Origin: Maratus speciosus
Taxonomy: Eukaryota > Arthropoda > Arachnida > Araneae > Salticidae
Direction of reading: 5' to 3'
Length of the DNA: 64,000 nt
Assembly (NCBI GenBank): GCA_963932465.1
Contig: OZ010796.1
Coordinates: 78,377,292-78,441,291, forward strand
In this document: positions 46,988 to 57,797 of the stretch, piece after piece
Layout of the letters: each line of letters begins with the position of its first letter
How positions within the stretch are numbered: position 1 is the first letter of the stretch
Notes under the pieces: model-generated
Database searches by the model: none
Told to the model about the DNA's origin: nothing
Seen by the model: only the letters and a program-made list of their open reading frames with translations
Translations under genes and position numbers: made by a program

Positions 46988-47350
46988 ATAACTAATAATA
47001 ACAATAATAACTCAATAATAACTAATAAAAATGAAAGAAAATGAATAACAATTTCTGCCAAAGAGTTAATGTTAAGTTGTAAGATTTTCACGTGCAAAAG
47101 AAAAATGGAATAAGCCAATTAAAAATGAAAAAAAAGATAAATAGGACAGGAATGAATACATATAAATATTTCACTCCAAATACGAGTCCCAAGCGATTTT
47201 TGTCGCTTGGAATTTTTACGTGTAGTAACACTATTAATGTTTAATTCATGGCGTACGTAATGTATGATCAACACAGTGCGATTTTTGATGTCTTAAATTT
47301 TAGTCCTTGAAAAAATCATTTTCCAAATGGTCGTTGTAATTTGTTAAATT

Positions 47351-47389
<39 letters not shown>

Positions 47390-48474
47390 GGATTTGTATT
47401 TTTTTTCGCGTGAATTTCACACATAGTTCTTAAAATATTTATATCTTTTATTTTATTTATAAGTGTACATTTATTTGTAAAATTATTTAAAAAATTTTCT
47501 CCTAAAGAATATTCAATAAATTGTTTATAGAACCGACTGTGCCCTTGTATTAAGTTGAATTCTTTAGAAATTTACATATATTGAAATCATTTCGCTTATC
47601 TATCTATAGATAATGTAAATCTTGTCTTCACGATAACGTCCAAAATAATAAACCAATTCAAACATATTGCGCAACGTATTGATGTTTTTAGTATCTTGGA
47701 TGAATTCGTTAATCAGTTATGCGTCTTTTATAATTAACTTACATAGGGAAACGCAAAAGAAAAGAACATGAAAACTTATCATCGTGATAGAGTCCGAAAT
47801 TTAAAATGAATTTGAATCTATTCGGTACGGTGTATTAATCTGTTGACAGACATTACGAAATGTAATCTCCAAATGAAGGCTATGAAATAAATCAAACTCA
47901 GTAGATTGCCTTTCATCTGTCAACATGATTCATAAAAGCAATTATGAAAAGAAGTTGTTATTCGAAACAAGGAAGTTTACGATTCTAAATAAATACTTTG
48001 TATAAACATTTCATCATATCATTTCCAAGAAATTAAGACATTTGAACAATTAATAAACTATTTTAAAGTGACTATAAATATAAATAATGTAATATTAAGA
48101 TTAATGATGCTAATTTCCTGTTTTTTTATCTTCAATAATGTATAATATATGTTTTTTACATTTACTTGTATTCCAGACTCTCAAAAGGAGAGATGCGGCG
48201 ATTTTTATGCTGCAAGTGTAACTAATTAAATTCTTTTCTTTCTTTAAAAGTTCAATCCGCATATTTTTTTACAAGTCACAAAATAACCACGTGTGCTTTA
48301 AATAACACGGAATATTATACCATTAGCAATGAATCACAGAACGGGAAATGACAAGAAGTTATAGATGATATTACCCTGATGATGATGGATACCACATAGA
48401 CCACGGATACAAAAACATAAATACAAGGTAAGCCAATTTTCTCTTACCTATGCTTTGCTTTTATAATTGAGATA
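46988..48474. other. Non-coding AT-rich region
   Basis: Includes a poly-T tract at about 47350-47386. No gene or element ends recognised. Confidence 0.45.
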
Positions 48475-48527
48475 CAGGAGACGCTCGATTTTACGAGCCC
48501 GATGGGACTCATAAAATGTGTTCGTAT

Positions 48528-49356
48528 TGTCGGAAATAGTTCAAAATATGTTTCGACTTTTCGTTTTGTGAAATATGCGGCAGGTGGCGACACTTCACGG
48601 ACAAACTTCAAACAATTCTTATAGACCGGACAATTACGCATAATAATCCAGTCTTCATTTGCGTCAGCTGCCTGTGACAATGCAACTGCTTAATATTCCT
48701 ATAGATGGCAGCACCACAAATAAACTTTGAAAGACTATGAAAGCAGAACTGTTTTGCTGGACTTTGATAGACTCCATTTCAGCAGTGATCAGCAGATTTC
48801 CATTGTGAAATGAGTATTCGATCAAGAGCCCTTGCTTCTACTAAAGAAACCCTTTCATTTCAGTCTAGGGCGTATCTCTTGAGTGACAAGGACATATGTT
48901 TCTGTCTGTCACTTCATGCATTCGCTTTTCGGGAAGCTAACTTTGGCTCTCAAGAATGCAACACATATTTAATCAAGATAAGCTAAAATTATATATATTA
49001 ACCAAGTACATATTAACCTATTAATCAAGAAATGTAGAGTGCATTAATAATTGTATTTTATTAAAGATAATAATCTCGTTTAAAGTCAAAAGCCTGGATC
49101 ACTGTGATTATATACACACACTCACTAACGCTTCAATAAAATACCTTTTTCAGAGTTAAAGTAGGATAAAGTGGATACAGAAACTTCCGTGATACTCTGA
49201 AGATCCAGCGCTCTCACCTATACAGGTAAGAAAAATTATTTTCTCTTACAAACATTCTGCATTTCAAATTAACTTTCAATTAAAATAATTTAGAAAAATA
49301 TTAAATGAAAGAACAGCCTTTATTGTAATATGAATTCACGCCTTTGAAAACTTATA
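48528..49356 (+). repeat. 5' LTR of forward copia element
   Basis: 829 bp starting TGTCGGAAATAG and ending CTTATA. A splice-donor-like CAG|GTAAGA lies about 130 bp before its end. It differs from the 3' LTR at three positions. Confidence 0.95.
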
Positions 49357-49370
49357 GATTATGAGACTGA
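49357..49370 (+). other. Primer-binding site, elongator tRNA-Met anticodon arm
   Basis: GATTATGAGACTGA starts immediately after the LTR and is a perfect 14-nt complement to the TCAGTCTCATAATC segment of elongator tRNA-Met. Priming by an internal tRNA fragment parallels Drosophila copia, but with the elongator rather than the initiator tRNA. Confidence 0.75.
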
Positions 49371-49861
49371 AAAAGTGAGAAAAGAAAAGGCTGTAAAGTA
49401 ATTGATTGTTATTGTTGAAAATAATACTACTGAAATGCATATTGATTATATTGAATATAATAAATAATATTGATCAATATTGAAAATTTGAAAATATATA
49501 AAAACGAAAAAAAAATTTCTTGAATATATTATATATATATAAAGTGATACAATATTGAGTATATATATACGAAAAAATTTTTTTTCTTGAATATATTATA
49601 GAAATATAAATGACCTGTTGATAAGAAATATTTCAAGTATATAAAGAACCATTATATAGACAGTAATATTACATTGTGTATGATAGTGTGGCATTAATAA
49701 GAAAATACATATATATACAATACGCATAAAATATAGACATTGATATTTTACTAATATTATGTGTGATAGTGTAACATTGGTGAACAAATATACATAAACA
49801 ATTCGCACAAAAAATATAGATAATTAAAAAATATATATAGGGTAGAATCTAACGATAAGCC
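49371..49861 (+). other. copia leader region
   Basis: AT-rich untranslated leader between primer-binding site and gag start, with TA microsatellite-like tracts. It would contain the packaging signal in a working element, but no motif is identifiable by eye. Confidence 0.5.
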
Positions 49862-51508
49862 ATGGCAATTTCTGCGGCAAAGGAAATATCCCTGGTAGAG
49901 AAACTTTCTAATAGCAATTATGATCTTTGGGCTTTTCGCCTAGAAATGCTACTAACCAGAGAGGATCTCTTTAGTTACGTCATCGACACGCCCCCACTCA
50001 CTCCAGACGATACTTGGCGAAAAAAAGACGCCAAAACCCGTGCCACAATAAATTTATTCATAGATGACTCTCAGATTGTCCACATTCGGCATTTAAAAAC
50101 TGCCAAGGAAATCTGGGATACCCTTAAGCGAGTCCACCAAAGATCCACCTTATCCTCTAAGTTGTTTCTGTTGAGGAGACTCTATTCAAAAAAGTTATGC
50201 GACGGTGGAAATATGAACCAACATATCAACGATATATTAACTTTACGCGACAAATTATACGCCATTGGGGAAGAAATACCCGAGACTCACATTGTTGCAC
50301 TTTTATTGTGCAGTCTACCTAAATCCTATGACCCCTTAATTATAGGTCTTGAAGCTCGAAACGAAAGTGATTTAACTTTAGAATTCGTAAAGAATAAATT
50401 ATCTGATGAATACAGACACAGGAGTGAGAATCAGGGAACAAATTATCACGCGCGTGAAACTGCATATAAAGTAACAAACAAAAACAAAATTAAAAAATAC
50501 TGCGGTTACTGCAAAAAGCAGGGGCATACAATAAATGAGTGTTATCACCTGAAAAATAAAACCCAGCATAATAATTACGCAAGAAATGACTGGAACAGGA
50601 GCAAAGCATTCAACAATCCGAACAACCATAGAAATAACACGAACAGTTACAAAAATACCCAAAATAACCCCAAGGAAACCTCGAATTTTTGCTTTGGAAG
50701 CAAGGCTGAAGATAGTGATAATGAAAAAAATTTGATTCCCCCCAATGATAACAAATCCTCAGAAGAAAAAATTCCTGAAAACGAACAAGTGACAGCGAAC
50801 AGAGCACAAACCTCGGTGGAAGATACTTTTATAATTGACTCTGGATGCACAAGGCATGTTGTAGCTACGAAACACAACTTACAAAACTTTATGCCAGGAA
50901 ACTTTGGGGAAATAACCATAGCGAACGGAAAGCGGCTATGTTCACAGGGTCTGGGAGACGTGAATATAAATATAGACTCGCAAAATTCCATAACTCTAAA
51001 AAATGTACTATATTGTCCCGAATTGCAAAGTAACCTTTTATCTGTCAAAAGAGCCACAGAGAATGATATTAAGGTAATATTTGAAAAACAGAAATGCTCA
51101 TTTGTAAAGGATAGCCAAACAATTTTAACGGCAAAATTAAATGATAATTTATATGAGTTAGAACCCAAAAATGACTACGGATATAACGCGCAGACACAAA
51201 CATCTTGTGACAATAAAAATTGCATATCCATTTGGCACAAAAGGCTAGGACATAAAAATTTCGAAGCGATAAAATATCTCACAAAACACAAACTAGCCGA
51301 GGGTATAGAAATACACAATTGTAAACATGAAACTATTTGTAAAGAATGTATTGAGGGCAAACTATCAATCGCACCCTACCCCAAATCCGCCACTAACAGA
51401 TCAAAGGAAACATTAAATTTAATTCATTCAGATTTATGCGGGCCGATGCGATCGCCAACATTCAGTGGGAAAAGATATTTCATAACCTTTACCGATGACT
51501 ATAGCTGA
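49862..51508 (+). CDS. copia Gag, protease and N-terminal integrase
   Basis: Starts at ATG in a good context (GCCATGG). The Gag domain covers about residues 1-245, with a CCHC knuckle CGYCKKQGHTINEC at 214-227. The protease catalytic triad is DSG at 326-328 (FIIDSGCTRH). The integrase HHCC finger (HKRLGH with CKEC) is near 458-505, and the first catalytic Asp is at 524 (HSDLCG). The frame stops at TGA 51506-51508 in DDYS-stop, where copia integrases usually have Arg (CGA to TGA would be one transition). The same frame continues directly after the stop. Closest in layout to the reverse-strand copia at 41155-44090, but with gag and pol in one frame. Confidence 0.92.
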   Translation: MAISAAKEISLVEKLSNSNYDLWAFRLEMLLTREDLFSYVIDTPPLTPDDTWRKKDAKTRATINLFIDDSQIVHIRHLKTAKEIWDTLKRVHQRSTLSSKLFLLRRLYSKKLCDGGNMNQHINDILTLRDKLYAIGEEIPETHIVALLLCSLPKSYDPLIIGLEARNESDLTLEFVKNKLSDEYRHRSENQGTNYHARETAYKVTNKNKIKKYCGYCKKQGHTINECYHLKNKTQHNNYARNDWNRSKAFNNPNNHRNNTNSYKNTQNNPKETSNFCFGSKAEDSDNEKNLIPPNDNKSSEEKIPENEQVTANRAQTSVEDTFIIDSGCTRHVVATKHNLQNFMPGNFGEITIANGKRLCSQGLGDVNINIDSQNSITLKNVLYCPELQSNLLSVKRATENDIKVIFEKQKCSFVKDSQTILTAKLNDNLYELEPKNDYGYNAQTQTSCDNKNCISIWHKRLGHKNFEAIKYLTKHKLAEGIEIHNCKHETICKECIEGKLSIAPYPKSATNRSKETLNLIHSDLCGPMRSPTFSGKRYFITFTDDYS

Positions 51509-53362
51509 TTTACAATGATATATTTAATTTCGCATAAGTCAGAAGCCATAACAAAACTTAAAGAATTTGTAGCCCTGACGAAGAACAAATTCGGAAAAAC
51601 TATAAAAGCGATCAGATCCGATAACGCGAAGGAGTATCTGGGAGATAGTTTTGAAAGTTACCTGACAGAAAACGGCATAGAACATCAGTTAAGCGTACCA
51701 TATTGTAGCCAGCAGAACGGCATTGCCGAACGTAAAAACAGAACTATAGTCGAAATGGCGCGCACCATGTTATCTGACGCGAATTTACAAAACCACTTTT
51801 GGGGCGAAGCCGTACTTACAGCGACATACCTCATAAATCGGTTGCCCACCAAGGCAAACGAAAACAATAGAACCCCTTACGAGCTGTGGAATAACAGAAA
51901 ACCTAATTTATCGAATGTACGGACCTTCGGATGTAAGGCATATGCCTATGTCGAGGAATCGAAGAGATCCAAATTTGACAAAAAGGCCGTTCAAGGTATT
52001 CTATTAGGATACGATAACCGAAGCAAAGGGTACAGAATACACACAGGGGGAAACAACGTAATAATATCGCGAACGGTAAAATTCTTTGAGAACGGAGTAA
52101 ATGAAGATGACGAAAACGAAAATGACGCGAAGACACCTACTGAAATAGTAGAGATTGAGCTAGATAATGACGAACAAAATCAAAACAATACTCCGCAGCA
52201 AAGCACCGCTGAACCGCGGAGATCACTGAGAAATAACAGAGGTGTCCCCCCTAACCGCTACGGGATAAATGCGAATGTCTGTAAAGTACAAGATCCGAAA
52301 AACTGGGAAGACGTAAACAACATCAGAGACGCTAAAATTAAAAACAAATGGATTGAGGCCGCGAATGAAGAAATAAAGTCATTAAAGAAAAATAATACTT
52401 GGGAACTGGTGAACCCCACACCAGGAAAACGCACCATAGGGTGCAAATGGACATTTAAGACAAAATATAATGCACGCGGAGAAGTAGAGAGGTACAAGGC
52501 GCGACTCGTCGCGAAGGGTTACTCTCAAAAGTACGGAAGCGACTACGATGAAACATACGCACCAGTGGTAGCGCACACCACAATCAGAAGCTTCCTAAAT
52601 GCCGCCGTGTATAAAAATTTAAAAGTTACTCACCTGGATGTAAAGACAGCGTTCTTACACGGAGATTTAGACGAGGAAGTCCTAATGACGCAACCCGAGG
52701 GATATGTAGTGAAGGGGGAGGAAGAGAAAGTATGCAAACTGAGAAAAGCAATATATGGCCTCAAACAAGCCGCAAGGGCTTGGTACATAAAAATCAATAA
52801 GTCGTTAAGAAATTTAAATTTTAGAGAGTGTGATTCAGATCAGTGCTTGTATAAAAGGAATGAAAATGGGGACATTTCCTACATAATCGTATATGTAGAC
52901 GACATTTTAGTCGCCGCAAGCGAAGAAAACACACGCAAAATACACGCAGAGTTATCTAAGGAATACGAAATAAAGAATCTTGGGGAGGTATCACAATTTC
53001 TTGGGATAAATATTAAAAGGCTAGACAACGGAAACCTTGAGCTAGACCAAGAAAATAAAATCGATGAAATAGCGGAAAAATTTAAATTGTCAAACTCTAA
53101 ACCATCATACACACCCATGAGCACGGATTATTTCAATACAGACGCACACAGCGAACCGCTAAATGATAACAAACAGTATAGGCAGGCAGTGGGAGCACTC
53201 CTGTACGTAGCCACGTTGACCAGACCAGACATTGCTGCTACGGTGAACATTCTGGGAAGGAAAAACCAAACTCCCAGAAAGGCTGACTGGGATGCTGTGG
53301 AAAAAGTAATAAGATATCTGCGAACCACAAAGCACTTACGACTAGTTATAGACAAAGAATAG
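51509..53362 (+). CDS. copia integrase C-terminal part and reverse transcriptase
   Basis: Same frame as the upstream part. It supplies the second and third catalytic residues of integrase, Asp 587 (RSDNAKE) and Glu 623 (NGIAERKNR), with the classic 35-residue spacing, the GKEY-like FGCKAYAYV and GYDNRSKGYR blocks, then RT with GCKWTFKTK, LDVKTAFLHGDLDEE (Asp 926) and the catalytic YVDDILVAA (1011-1019). It ends at in-frame TAG 53360-53362, between RT and RNase H. Numbering counts codons from 49862 across the stop. Confidence 0.92.
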   Translation, partial: FTMIYLISHKSEAITKLKEFVALTKNKFGKTIKAIRSDNAKEYLGDSFESYLTENGIEHQLSVPYCSQQNGIAERKNRTIVEMARTMLSDANLQNHFWGEAVLTATYLINRLPTKANENNRTPYELWNNRKPNLSNVRTFGCKAYAYVEESKRSKFDKKAVQGILLGYDNRSKGYRIHTGGNNVIISRTVKFFENGVNEDDENENDAKTPTEIVEIELDNDEQNQNNTPQQSTAEPRRSLRNNRGVPPNRYGINANVCKVQDPKNWEDVNNIRDAKIKNKWIEAANEEIKSLKKNNTWELVNPTPGKRTIGCKWTFKTKYNARGEVERYKARLVAKGYSQKYGSDYDETYAPVVAHTTIRSFLNAAVYKNLKVTHLDVKTAFLHGDLDEEVLMTQPEGYVVKGEEEKVCKLRKAIYGLKQAARAWYIKINKSLRNLNFRECDSDQCLYKRNENGDISYIIVYVDDILVAASEENTRKIHAELSKEYEIKNLGEVSQFLGINIKRLDNGNLELDQENKIDEIAEKFKLSNSKPSYTPMSTDYFNTDAHSEPLNDNKQYRQAVGALLYVATLTRPDIAATVNILGRKNQTPRKADWDAVEKVIRYLRTTKHLRLVIDKE

Positions 53363-53872
53363 CCACCCATACTAACAGTCTATTGTGACTCTGACTGGGC
53401 AGGAGATCGAGAAGACAGGAAGTCCACAACCGGGAACGTATTAAAATTAGGAAACAATCTCCTGTCCTGGACATCACGAAAACAAAACTGCGTGGCTTTG
53501 TCCACCGCAGAGGCGGAGTACATATCCGTTTCAAACGCGACTCAAGAAATTCAATGGATAATCAATCTACTAAAAGATTTGGAACTACACCAGACTTTAC
53601 CGATTACCATCTACGAGGACAATACCGCCTGTATAAAGCTGAGCGATAATGAAAAACATCAATCTAGGGTGAAACATGTGTCTATCAAATACCATAATGT
53701 GAGACACTTGAAAGAGAACGGTGTCATTACACTAGTGTACTGTCCTTCAAAGAGAATGATCGCCGATGCCCTTACCAAACCAATCCCCAAACCTCACTTC
53801 GAACACCTAAGGAATCAACTCCAACTTCTCCCACGACAAGACTCAGTCGAAAAGGGGGAATGTCGGAAATAG
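53363..53872 (+). CDS. copia RNase H domain
   Basis: Same frame again. Motifs YCDSDWAGDREDRKSTTG, ALSTAEAEYISVS, YEDNTACIKLS and IADALTKPIPKPHF define copia RNase H, which removes RNA from the RNA-DNA hybrid and processes the tRNA and polypurine primers. The stop TAG (53870-53872) lies 12 bases inside the 3' LTR. It lacks its own start and would be made only by readthrough of two stops. Confidence 0.92.
   Translation, partial: PPILTVYCDSDWAGDREDRKSTTGNVLKLGNNLLSWTSRKQNCVALSTAEAEYISVSNATQEIQWIINLLKDLELHQTLPITIYEDNTACIKLSDNEKHQSRVKHVSIKYHNVRHLKENGVITLVYCPSKRMIADALTKPIPKPHFEHLRNQLQLLPRQDSVEKGECRK
53850..53860 (+). other. Polypurine tract
   Basis: AAAAGGGGGAA directly before the 3' LTR, the expected plus-strand primer. 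It overlaps the end of the coding frame. Confidence 0.85.
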
Positions 53873-54689
53873 TTCAAAATATGTTTCGACTTTTCGTTTT
53901 GTGAAATATGCGGCAGGTGGCGACACTTCACGGACAAACTTCAAACAATTCTTATAGACCGGACAATTACGCATAATAATCCAGTCTTCATTTGCGTCAG
54001 CTGCCTGTGACAATGCAACTGCTTAATATTCCTATAGATGGCAGCACCACAAATAAACTTTGAAAGACTATGAAAGCAGAACTGTTTTGCTGGACTTTGA
54101 TAGACTCCATTTCAGCAGTGATCAGCAGATTTCCATTGTGAAATGAGTGTTCGATCAAGAGCCCTTGCTTCTACTAAAGAAACCCTTTCATTTCAGTCTA
54201 GGGCGTATCTCTTGAGTGACAAGGACATATGTTTCTGTCTGTCACTTCATGCATTCGCTTTTCGGGAAGCTAACTTTGGCTCTCAAGAATGCAACACATA
54301 TTTAATCAAGATAAGCTAAAATTATATATATTAACCAAGTACATATTAACCTATTAATCAAGAAATGTAGAGTGCATTAATAATTGTATTTTATTAAAGA
54401 TAATAATCTCGTTTAAAGTCAAAAGCCTGGATCACTGTGATTATATACACACACTCACTAACGCTTCAATAAAATACCTTTTTCAGAGTTAAAATAGGAT
54501 AAAGTGGATACAGAAACTTCCGTGATACTCTGAAGATCCAGCGCTCTCACCTATACAGGTAAGAAGAATTATTTTCTCTTACAAACATTCTGCATTTCAA
54601 ATTAACTTTCAATTAAAATAATTTAGAAAAATATTAAATGAAAGAACAGCCTTTATTGTAATATGAATTCACGCCTTTGAAAACTTATA
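53861..54689 (+). repeat. 3' LTR of forward copia element
   Basis: 829 bp, same boundaries as the 5' LTR, three A/G differences. Confidence 0.95.
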
Positions 54690-54818
54690 CGTATAATCGA
54701 AAGTTCGCAAATGGGAGTAACATTAGTTCAATGAGATACTGGTTGGGAACAGTACATCAGTTCGCAAAAACGAATAATTCGTAAAAAAAGAGGTTCGTAA
54801 AATCGAGCGTCTACTGTA

Positions 54819-55659
54819 TAAATAAACAATAAACTATGAGGAACAACGAATTTCGCGCAAACATATTGTTGGATAAGTTGAAATACGTCTAACATAATCT
54901 TGGAAGTATCTTTAATCAAATTCTTTAATCAAATATGTATTTCGTATAGTTCGCCTCCAGGGATACACAAAAGTTTTCGGTAACATTCATTGAATGGTTT
55001 GAACCATGTCTGAGGGTCGGAAATATATTACAACCATAATGAAGAATATTTGAACTCTGATTTCAACCATTTTTAACAATTTTCATGTAATTACCTCACA
55101 TCCATTTATTTTTCAATACATTTGGTAAATCAAATGTAGAATTTTCCTGAAAATTACACTTCTCGCCAAAATAGCGAACTTAGAAGGAATAAGACGAATT
55201 TGTTTAATTTGTCTTACATGTGATGCGTATGTGTACCTTTAAATATAAAACAAAGAAATCAACTTACTCTTTCGACTGAGCCGGAAGGACTTATTTTCTA
55301 TTTACGGACATAAGTCCTCCACTCCTTGGACACCGTTTTATCTTTCAACGTTAAGGCGGTTCTCAAGGCAATACTCCACTCCAACTTAACTACGCCTGGT
55401 GGAGGCGGTACTCATACGCTCGAGAACTGCCGCAAGAAGAAATTTATCCCTCCAAATTATGTAAAAAATAAACTATCAAACAGCACAAAGCATGATCTTA
55501 GAATAAAGATGTCTAGATAAAAATGTTAGTAAACATTACTTACAAATGAACAGGTCCAGATTAACAACGGGGCAAACTTCCACCAGTAAATTTTTATAGA
55601 AATTTTCGTCCTATATAAACATGAAAAATTACTGTCATAAATAAGGCAAAAAATTCTGT
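54819..55659. other. Non-coding region
   Basis: No gene recognised. A 64-codon open frame at 55326 has no recognisable domain. Confidence 0.4.
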
Positions 55660-56412
55660 TCTTTTTTTACTGGCGGAAGTTCGCTCCGTTGGTATTCTGG
55701 CCCTGCAAATAAATAAAAATAATATAAAATAAATATTCATTTAAAAATAATTTCTAAACGGATTTTTTTTTTAGTATCTCAAATAGTCCGTTTCAAATTA
55801 TGTATAAGGTATAAAGCAGTGGCACTGCTAAAGCCGCTATCAGATTCACCGACTTTTCGAGCAACCAACTTTACAGCCGATTTTAACCCCAACTTTTTCC
55901 AGTCGAAAGGGAGAAAAAGGTTACAATTGTCTTTGCTAAAGTTGGAGGAAAACCCGGGAAAACCAGTACTACTAGTACCAGCCGTCAATATTTATCGCAT
56001 TTTCGTGTCAATCGCTTATCTCTGATTCGCTGAAATGTTGAAAGGTGGGAGGAAAAGTTGCGGCTAGGACAGACTTTTTTGAGATGCGGATAAAAAGTTG
56101 GGGATATTGCTGTTTGCTATCACACTGGGTGTCGAGACAACATTTCCCGAAAAGTTGGAGGAAATCAAGAGTTGGCTCAAAAATTGCTCGAAAAGTTGGT
56201 GAATCTGATAGCGGCTTTAGGATCAGTTTTTGGAAGTTTGCTCCTGTGGTAATCTGGCCCTGCAAATACATAAAAATAATACAAAATAAATAAAAAATAA
56301 TATAAAATAAATATTGATTTTAAAATAATTTCTACACTGAATTTTTTTTTTTAGTATCTCAAATAGTCCATTTCAAATTATGTATAAGGTATAAAGCAGT
56401 GTCACAGCTAGT
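55660..56412. repeat. Direct duplication of about 165 bp flanking a MITE
   Basis: 55665-55829 and about 56226-56409 share GTTCGCTCC, TCTGGCCCTGCAAATA, then ATCTCAAATAGTCC and ATGTATAAGGTATAAAGCAG. The MITE lies between the copies, so the region is a tandem duplication interrupted by a MITE. Confidence 0.7.
55831..56217. mobile_element. MITE with AAGCCGCTATCAGATTCACC ends, copy 2
   Basis: 387 bp, TA at 55829-55830 and 56218-56219. Nearly identical in sequence and orientation to 22847-23223, with a small insertion and scattered substitutions. Confidence 0.78.
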
Positions 56413-56930
56413 ATCAAAACCTGGGAGAGGTTGGTGTTATTTATGGCGGAAGATTATCTCTACGAGGGATATAGGCCCTAGAGGAGTGCCCTCCTTGGGG
56501 ATCTTTCTAAGGGAACCTAACCCATATCTACGCAAGGTTTCCCAAGGTTCGAAGAAAACCACGAAAACTCCGAATGGTTAGGCCGACGGGCGCGATTTGA
56601 ATCGAACCCAGCACCTGTCGTCTACCAGCTTCGAGAGTAGAACCTCTCAGCCACTGGTGGTTCAAAACCTGGGAGAGAATTTGAATCATTATTACTCAAT
56701 GGAATAATCTCGTGTGGCACAGCCAAGATCGAAACTTGGGAGAGATTTTGAATCATTATTTCTCAGACGAAAAATATCGTGTGACAGCCCAGGATCGAAA
56801 CCTGGGAGCAATTTTTAATCATTTTTTAATCAAATGAACAATATCGTGTCCCACAGTCTCATCAACCCCTGTAAGAGATTTTGAATCATTATTACTCAAA
56901 TGAACAACATTCTTCTCGTATGTTGTAAAG
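56395..56930. repeat. Tandem repeat of about 73 bp interrupted by a SINE
   Basis: Units share CACAGC, then ATCGAAACCTGGGAGAG, then TTTGAATCATTATT. Starts lie near 56402, 56708, 56775 and 56850. The first unit is split from the rest by the SINE at 56430-56661. Confidence 0.7.
56430..56661 (-). mobile_element. tRNA-derived SINE with perfect 16-bp target duplication
   Basis: 232 bp flanked by TCAAAACCTGGGAGAG on both sides (56414-56429 and 56662-56677). The reverse-strand head begins CCACCAGTGGCTGAGAGG, with an A-box TGGCTGAGAGG and B-box GGTTCGATTC, as in RNA polymerase III promoters. The body of about 150 bp includes AACCTTGGGAAACCTTGCG. The intact target duplication implies L1-type target-primed insertion. 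Family not recognised. Confidence 0.75.
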
Positions 56931-57797
56931 TGAGTTTTCAGCAAATACATAATGAGTAAAAACCGACATAATTAAAAACAGTAGTAGTAATGTAATGACA
57001 GTTCAACGGCCACAGGAGGAGGTGGAGTGTGCAACTGCACATCTGGTGTGTAGCAGACTCCTACTCCAAATCAAAATTGTTTAAGTCTCACTTCCTGATT
57101 ACCATCCTCTCCTAATCAAAGATACTTTTAGTATCTTTTGTTGTTTTCACTGATATTTGTGAGAAAGGTTTGTATATTTCTAAAAGTTAATGACGCAATT
57201 TAATTCAGAAGGGTTTTTTGCGTAGAAATGAATATGTTTAAGTGTATGTGAAATTTCCCAAATAAATAGGAACAATCCACTACAGAGGTTCAAACCTCAA
57301 TTAATCAAACGAGTTATTTTACTAAATCTTGTCTGTCGCTTTAGTATCAAAGCGATTTGCTATGTGTCTAATCATATATGTGCGTTGTGTTTATATCCAG
57401 AATCTCATGCGTGCGTGCGTGTGTGTGTGTGTATTTGAAAATGTAAAATGTTTTGATAAATTAAAAAAAACAATTTAATAAATAAAATATATATATATAT
57501 CAAATTAAAAAAAAAGTTTTAAGAAATTAAAAAAAAGGTAATAACAAATTTTAAAAAAAATTATGAAATTAAAAAAAAAGTTTTAACATTAAAAAAAATT
57601 ATGAAATAAAAAAAAAGTTCCAACAAATTAAAAAAAATTATGAAATTAAAAAAAGTTATAACAAATTTAAAAAAGAGTTAAACAAATAATAAAAAAAGAT
57701 ATTCCCTAGCAAAAAAAAAAAAAAAAAATATTCTTAAACAAAAAAAGTTTAAAAAAATTTACATTAGTCTAAAATATATATATGATTTTATTGTATG
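56931..57797. other. Non-coding, ending in an A-rich array
   Basis: 57465-57765 is an A-rich degenerate array of TTAAAAAAAAGTTTTAA-like units, reminiscent of the arrays in the palindrome arms. A GT microsatellite lies at 57413-57431. No gene seen. Confidence 0.5.

Larger units (their letters stand above)
48528..54689 (+). mobile_element. Full-length, young Ty1/copia retrotransposon
   Basis: 6,162 bp with two 829-bp LTRs and a perfect 5-bp target duplication CGTAT (48523-48527 and 54690-54694). Order: LTR, primer-binding site, leader, one gag-pol frame of 1,336 codons broken by two in-frame stops, polypurine tract, LTR. I count three differences between the LTRs, all A/G transitions, so insertion was recent. 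There is no frameshift. The two nonsense changes make this copy unable to express a complete polyprotein. Confidence 0.95.
48475..54816. mobile_element. pogo/Tigger-like MITE split by the forward copia element
   Basis: The left end CAGGAGACGCTCGATTTTAC (48475) and the reverse of the right end, CAGTAGACGCTCGATTTTAC (54816), are flanked by TA (48473-48474 and 54817-54818). Without the copia insertion and its duplicated pentamer the MITE is about 175 bp, close to the size of the 2159-2332 MITE. Confidence 0.75.

Noticed and set aside
50647..51168. Reverse-strand 173-codon frame
   Set aside because: Antisense shadow of the forward copia gag-protease region.
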